A DNA stretch of 64,000 nt, taken from the NCBI RefSeq assembly GCF_013407835.1, contig NZ_JACCBI010000001.1, forward strand, positions 3,348,001 to 3,412,000, in the 5' to 3' direction. A program made the translations under genes and the position numbers. Below are positions 62,190 to 64,000 of the stretch, in pieces (position 1 is the stretch's first letter; each line of letters opens with the position of its first letter). Origin of the DNA: Agromyces atrinae (GTDB taxonomy: Bacteria; Actinomycetota; Actinomycetes; Actinomycetales; Microbacteriaceae). Under the pieces are notes generated by a model. The model saw nothing but the letters and a program-made list of their open reading frames with translations, had not been told where the DNA came from and did no database searches.

Positions 62190-62672
62190 ATGCTTTTTGA
62201 GGTCGGCGAGACAGTCGTTTACCCCCACCACGGAGCCGCAACGATCGTTGAGGTGAAGAAGCGAGTCATCAAGGGCGAGGAGAAGCTCTACCTGAAGCTC
62301 AACGTCACGCAGGGCGATCTCGTCATCGAGGTCCCCGCTGAGAACGTCGACCTCGTCGGCGTCCGTGACGTCATCGGCAAGGAAGGCCTCGACAAGGTGT
62401 TCGAGGTGCTGCGCGCTCCCTTCACCGAGGAGCCGACCAACTGGTCGCGCCGATACAAGGCGAACCTCGAGAAGCTCGCCTCCGGCGATGTCATCAAGGT
62501 CTCCGAGGTCGTCCGCGACCTGTGGCGTCGTGACCAGGACCGCGGTCTCTCCGCCGGTGAGAAGCGCATGCTCGCGAAGGCTCGTCAGATCCTCATCTCC
62601 GAGCTCGCGCTCGCCGAGAAGACCGACGAAGAGCGCGCATCGACCGTGCTCGACGAGGTCCTCGCGTCCTGA
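62190..62672 (+). CDS. carD: CarD-family RNA-polymerase-binding regulator
   Basis: 160 residues. N-terminal RNAP-interaction domain [20 protein letters not shown], then helical DNA-binding domain with [16 protein letters not shown] and [22 protein letters not shown] including the Trp wedge region. Stabilises open complexes at housekeeping promoters. ATG 62190 chosen for SD GAAGGGA; the TTG at 62169 lies upstream of it. Confidence 0.96.
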   Translation: MLFEVGETVVYPHHGAATIVEVKKRVIKGEEKLYLKLNVTQGDLVIEVPAENVDLVGVRDVIGKEGLDKVFEVLRAPFTEEPTNWSRRYKANLEKLASGDVIKVSEVVRDLWRRDQDRGLSAGEKRMLAKARQILISELALAEKTDEERASTVLDEVLAS

Positions 62673-62727
62673 TTCCGCGGGCGGGCGGCCCTCACGGGCC
62701 GCGCCCTCGGTGTGGAACGCGCGCAGT

Positions 62728-63861
62728 ATGAGTACCGTCGCCGTCGTCATCGTCGCCGCAGGCAGCGGTACCCGTCTGGGGCGCGCCGAGCCCAAGGCGT
62801 TCGTCGAACTCGGCGGCACGAGTCTCGTGGCGCGGGCGGTCCACACGGTCGCTCATCTCGATGAGCCCGTGCAGATCGTAGTCGTCGCGCCGGCCGCCGA
62901 GCTCGAGCGTGCTCGCGACGCGGCGCCCGGGGCGACCGTCGTCGCCGGTGGCGCCACGCGGCAGGAGTCGGTCGCGGCCGGACTGGCCGCGCTCGAACCC
63001 GCCGTCGAGATCGTGCTCGTGCACGACGCGGCGCGCCCGCTCGCACCCGCGCACCGCTTCACGGCCGTCATCGACGCCGTGCGCGAGCGTTCCGTCGGCA
63101 TCGTGCCCGCTCTCGGCGTCACCGACACGGTCAAGCGCGTCGACGGTGTCGGCCGCGTGATCGAGACTCTCGATCGCACGGAGCTCGCCGCCATGCAGAC
63201 GCCGCAGGGCTTCCCCCGCGCTCCGCTCGCGGCGGCGTACGCAGCGGCCGACCGCGAGTTCACCGACGATGCGGCGCTCGTCGCCGCTCACGGTCTCGAC
63301 GTCGATGTCATTCCCGGCGACGAACGCTCCTTCAAGATCACGACGTCCGCCGACCTCGAGCGCGCTGCACTCCTCCTCGGCGGAGACCGTGCGCCGCGCA
63401 TCGGCTTCGGCACCGACGTCCACGCCTTCGCCGACGGAGAAGAGCTCTGGCTCGCCGGCTTGCACTGGCCGGGCGAGCGCGGCCTCTCGGGTCACAGCGA
63501 CGGCGATGTCGCGGCCCACGCCCTCTGTGACGCGCTGCTCGCCGCGGCGGGGCTCGGCGACGTCGGAGGCGTCTTCGGAACCGCCGACGAGCGGTTCGCC
63601 GGCGCGCACGGCGACGTCTTCCTCGCCGAGACGCGTCGTCTCGTCGAGGCCGCGGGCTTCCGCATCGGCAACGCGACCGTGCAGATCTGCGGCAACCGAC
63701 CGAAACTCGCTCCCCGTCGGCTCGATGCCGAGCGGGTCCTGTCCGACGTGCTCGGTGCTCCCGTGAGCGTCTCGGCGACGACGACGGATTCACTCGGCTT
63801 CACCGGTCGCGGAGAGGGCGTCGCGGCATTCGCGAGCGCGCTCATCGTCGCGGTCGCCTGA
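62728..63861 (+). CDS. ispDF: Bifunctional IspD/IspF (MEP pathway)
   Basis: 377 residues. IspD half (1-~215): [19 protein letters not shown] and [22 protein letters not shown]. IspF half (~220-377): [11 protein letters not shown] (metal Asp/His), [46 protein letters not shown]. Catalyses two non-consecutive steps of isoprenoid synthesis; IspE is not fused. Start at ATG 62728 without a clear SD. Confidence 0.95.
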   Translation: MSTVAVVIVAAGSGTRLGRAEPKAFVELGGTSLVARAVHTVAHLDEPVQIVVVAPAAELERARDAAPGATVVAGGATRQESVAAGLAALEPAVEIVLVHDAARPLAPAHRFTAVIDAVRERSVGIVPALGVTDTVKRVDGVGRVIETLDRTELAAMQTPQGFPRAPLAAAYAAADREFTDDAALVAAHGLDVDVIPGDERSFKITTSADLERAALLLGGDRAPRIGFGTDVHAFADGEELWLAGLHWPGERGLSGHSDGDVAAHALCDALLAAAGLGDVGGVFGTADERFAGAHGDVFLAETRRLVEAAGFRIGNATVQICGNRPKLAPRRLDAERVLSDVLGAPVSVSATTTDSLGFTGRGEGVAAFASALIVAVA

Positions 63862-63873
63862 GAGCGCCGCCGG

Positions 63874-63879
63874 TAGGCT
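63874..63879 (+). promoter_or_regulatory. cysS: Leaderless -10 box of cysS
   Basis: TAGGCT ends six bases before GTG 63886. Confidence 0.55.
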
Positions 63880-63885
63880 GACGGA

Positions 63886-64000
63886 GTGACCGTGCGTATC
63901 TATGACTCGAAGGAACAGTCCCTTCGCGACTTCGTGCCCCTCACCGAGGGCCGGGTCGGCATCTACGTCTGCGGACCCACGGTGCAGTCGAGCCCGCACA
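63886..64000 (+). CDS. cysS: Cysteinyl-tRNA synthetase, N-terminal fragment
   Basis: 38 codons to the window edge. VTVRIYDSKEQSLRDFVPLTEG followed by VGIYVCGPTVQSSPH is the CysRS start, including the zinc-site Cys of YVCGPTV. Gene order carD-ispDF-cysS matches mycobacteria. The KMSKS half is outside the window. Confidence 0.92.
   Translation, partial: MTVRIYDSKEQSLRDFVPLTEGRVGIYVCGPTVQSSPH

Overview
This 64 kb window is GC-rich chromosomal DNA from an actinobacterium, most probably a member of the Microbacteriaceae. The indications are tadA-type pilus genes next to topA-tmk-holB, gpmA-senX3-regX3, an lpqE-like gene followed by carD-ispDF-cysS, a GTP-type PEP carboxykinase beside a RamB-type regulator, leaderless promoters and a 6C RNA. 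The genus cannot be fixed from the sequence alone. I see no insertion sequence, prophage, CRISPR array or clear island; codon use is even throughout.

Layout. 1-3.7 kb: start of acs (minus strand), a 6C small RNA, and a compact tad pilus operon (ATPase, fused TadB/C, Flp-like pilin, TadE, TadG-like). 3.7-10.6 kb: topA, tmk, holB, a TAP-type peptidase lipoprotein and tRNA-Thr(CGT). 10.7-13.3 kb: a BASS/arsenite-type carrier, a small helical protein and a Gfo/Idh oxidoreductase, with a possible structured RNA between the first two. 13.4-18.1 kb: a four-gene export cluster (acidic Cys-containing lipoprotein, HlyD-like adaptor, MacB ATPase, permease). 18.1-21.3 kb: dacB, pncA and two small genes. 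21.3-23.8 kb: a two-component system encoded with a DUF3060 lipoprotein and a DUF4190 membrane protein. 23.9-31.3 kb: thiolase + SDR, a RamB-like regulator divergent from pckG, a DUF1622 protein and an LpqF-like serine hydrolase.

31.4-43.6 kb, nearly all minus strand: ABC exporter, MHS-type MFS carrier, the FMN-riboswitch ribD-ribE-ribBA-ribH operon, trpS-GNAT-HAD, exonuclease III and a BrkB-like membrane protein. 43.6-47.1 kb: sdhCDAB. 47.3-57 kb: manC, then a nucleoside uptake and salvage cluster (two BMP lipoproteins, NupA/B/C-type ABC transporter, cdd, deoA). 57-64 kb: a methyltransferase, gpmA, phoU, senX3-regX3, an LpqE-like lipoprotein, carD, fused ispDF and the start of cysS.

Functional links. 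The nucleoside cluster is a self-contained uptake and breakdown unit; one inverted repeat (TGCTCA-NN-TGAGCA) lies upstream of both bmp2 and the ATPase gene, suggesting one shared regulator. RamB-pckG-acs-sdh place acetate and gluconeogenic metabolism in the window. Other unexplained signals are a family of long intergenic palindromes (three copies), a -10 box six or seven bases before about nineteen start codons, an apparently favoured GGATGCC heptamer, a possible orphan RNA near 11.8 kb, and operator-like dyads near sdh, gpmA, phoU and the gene at 35.2 kb.
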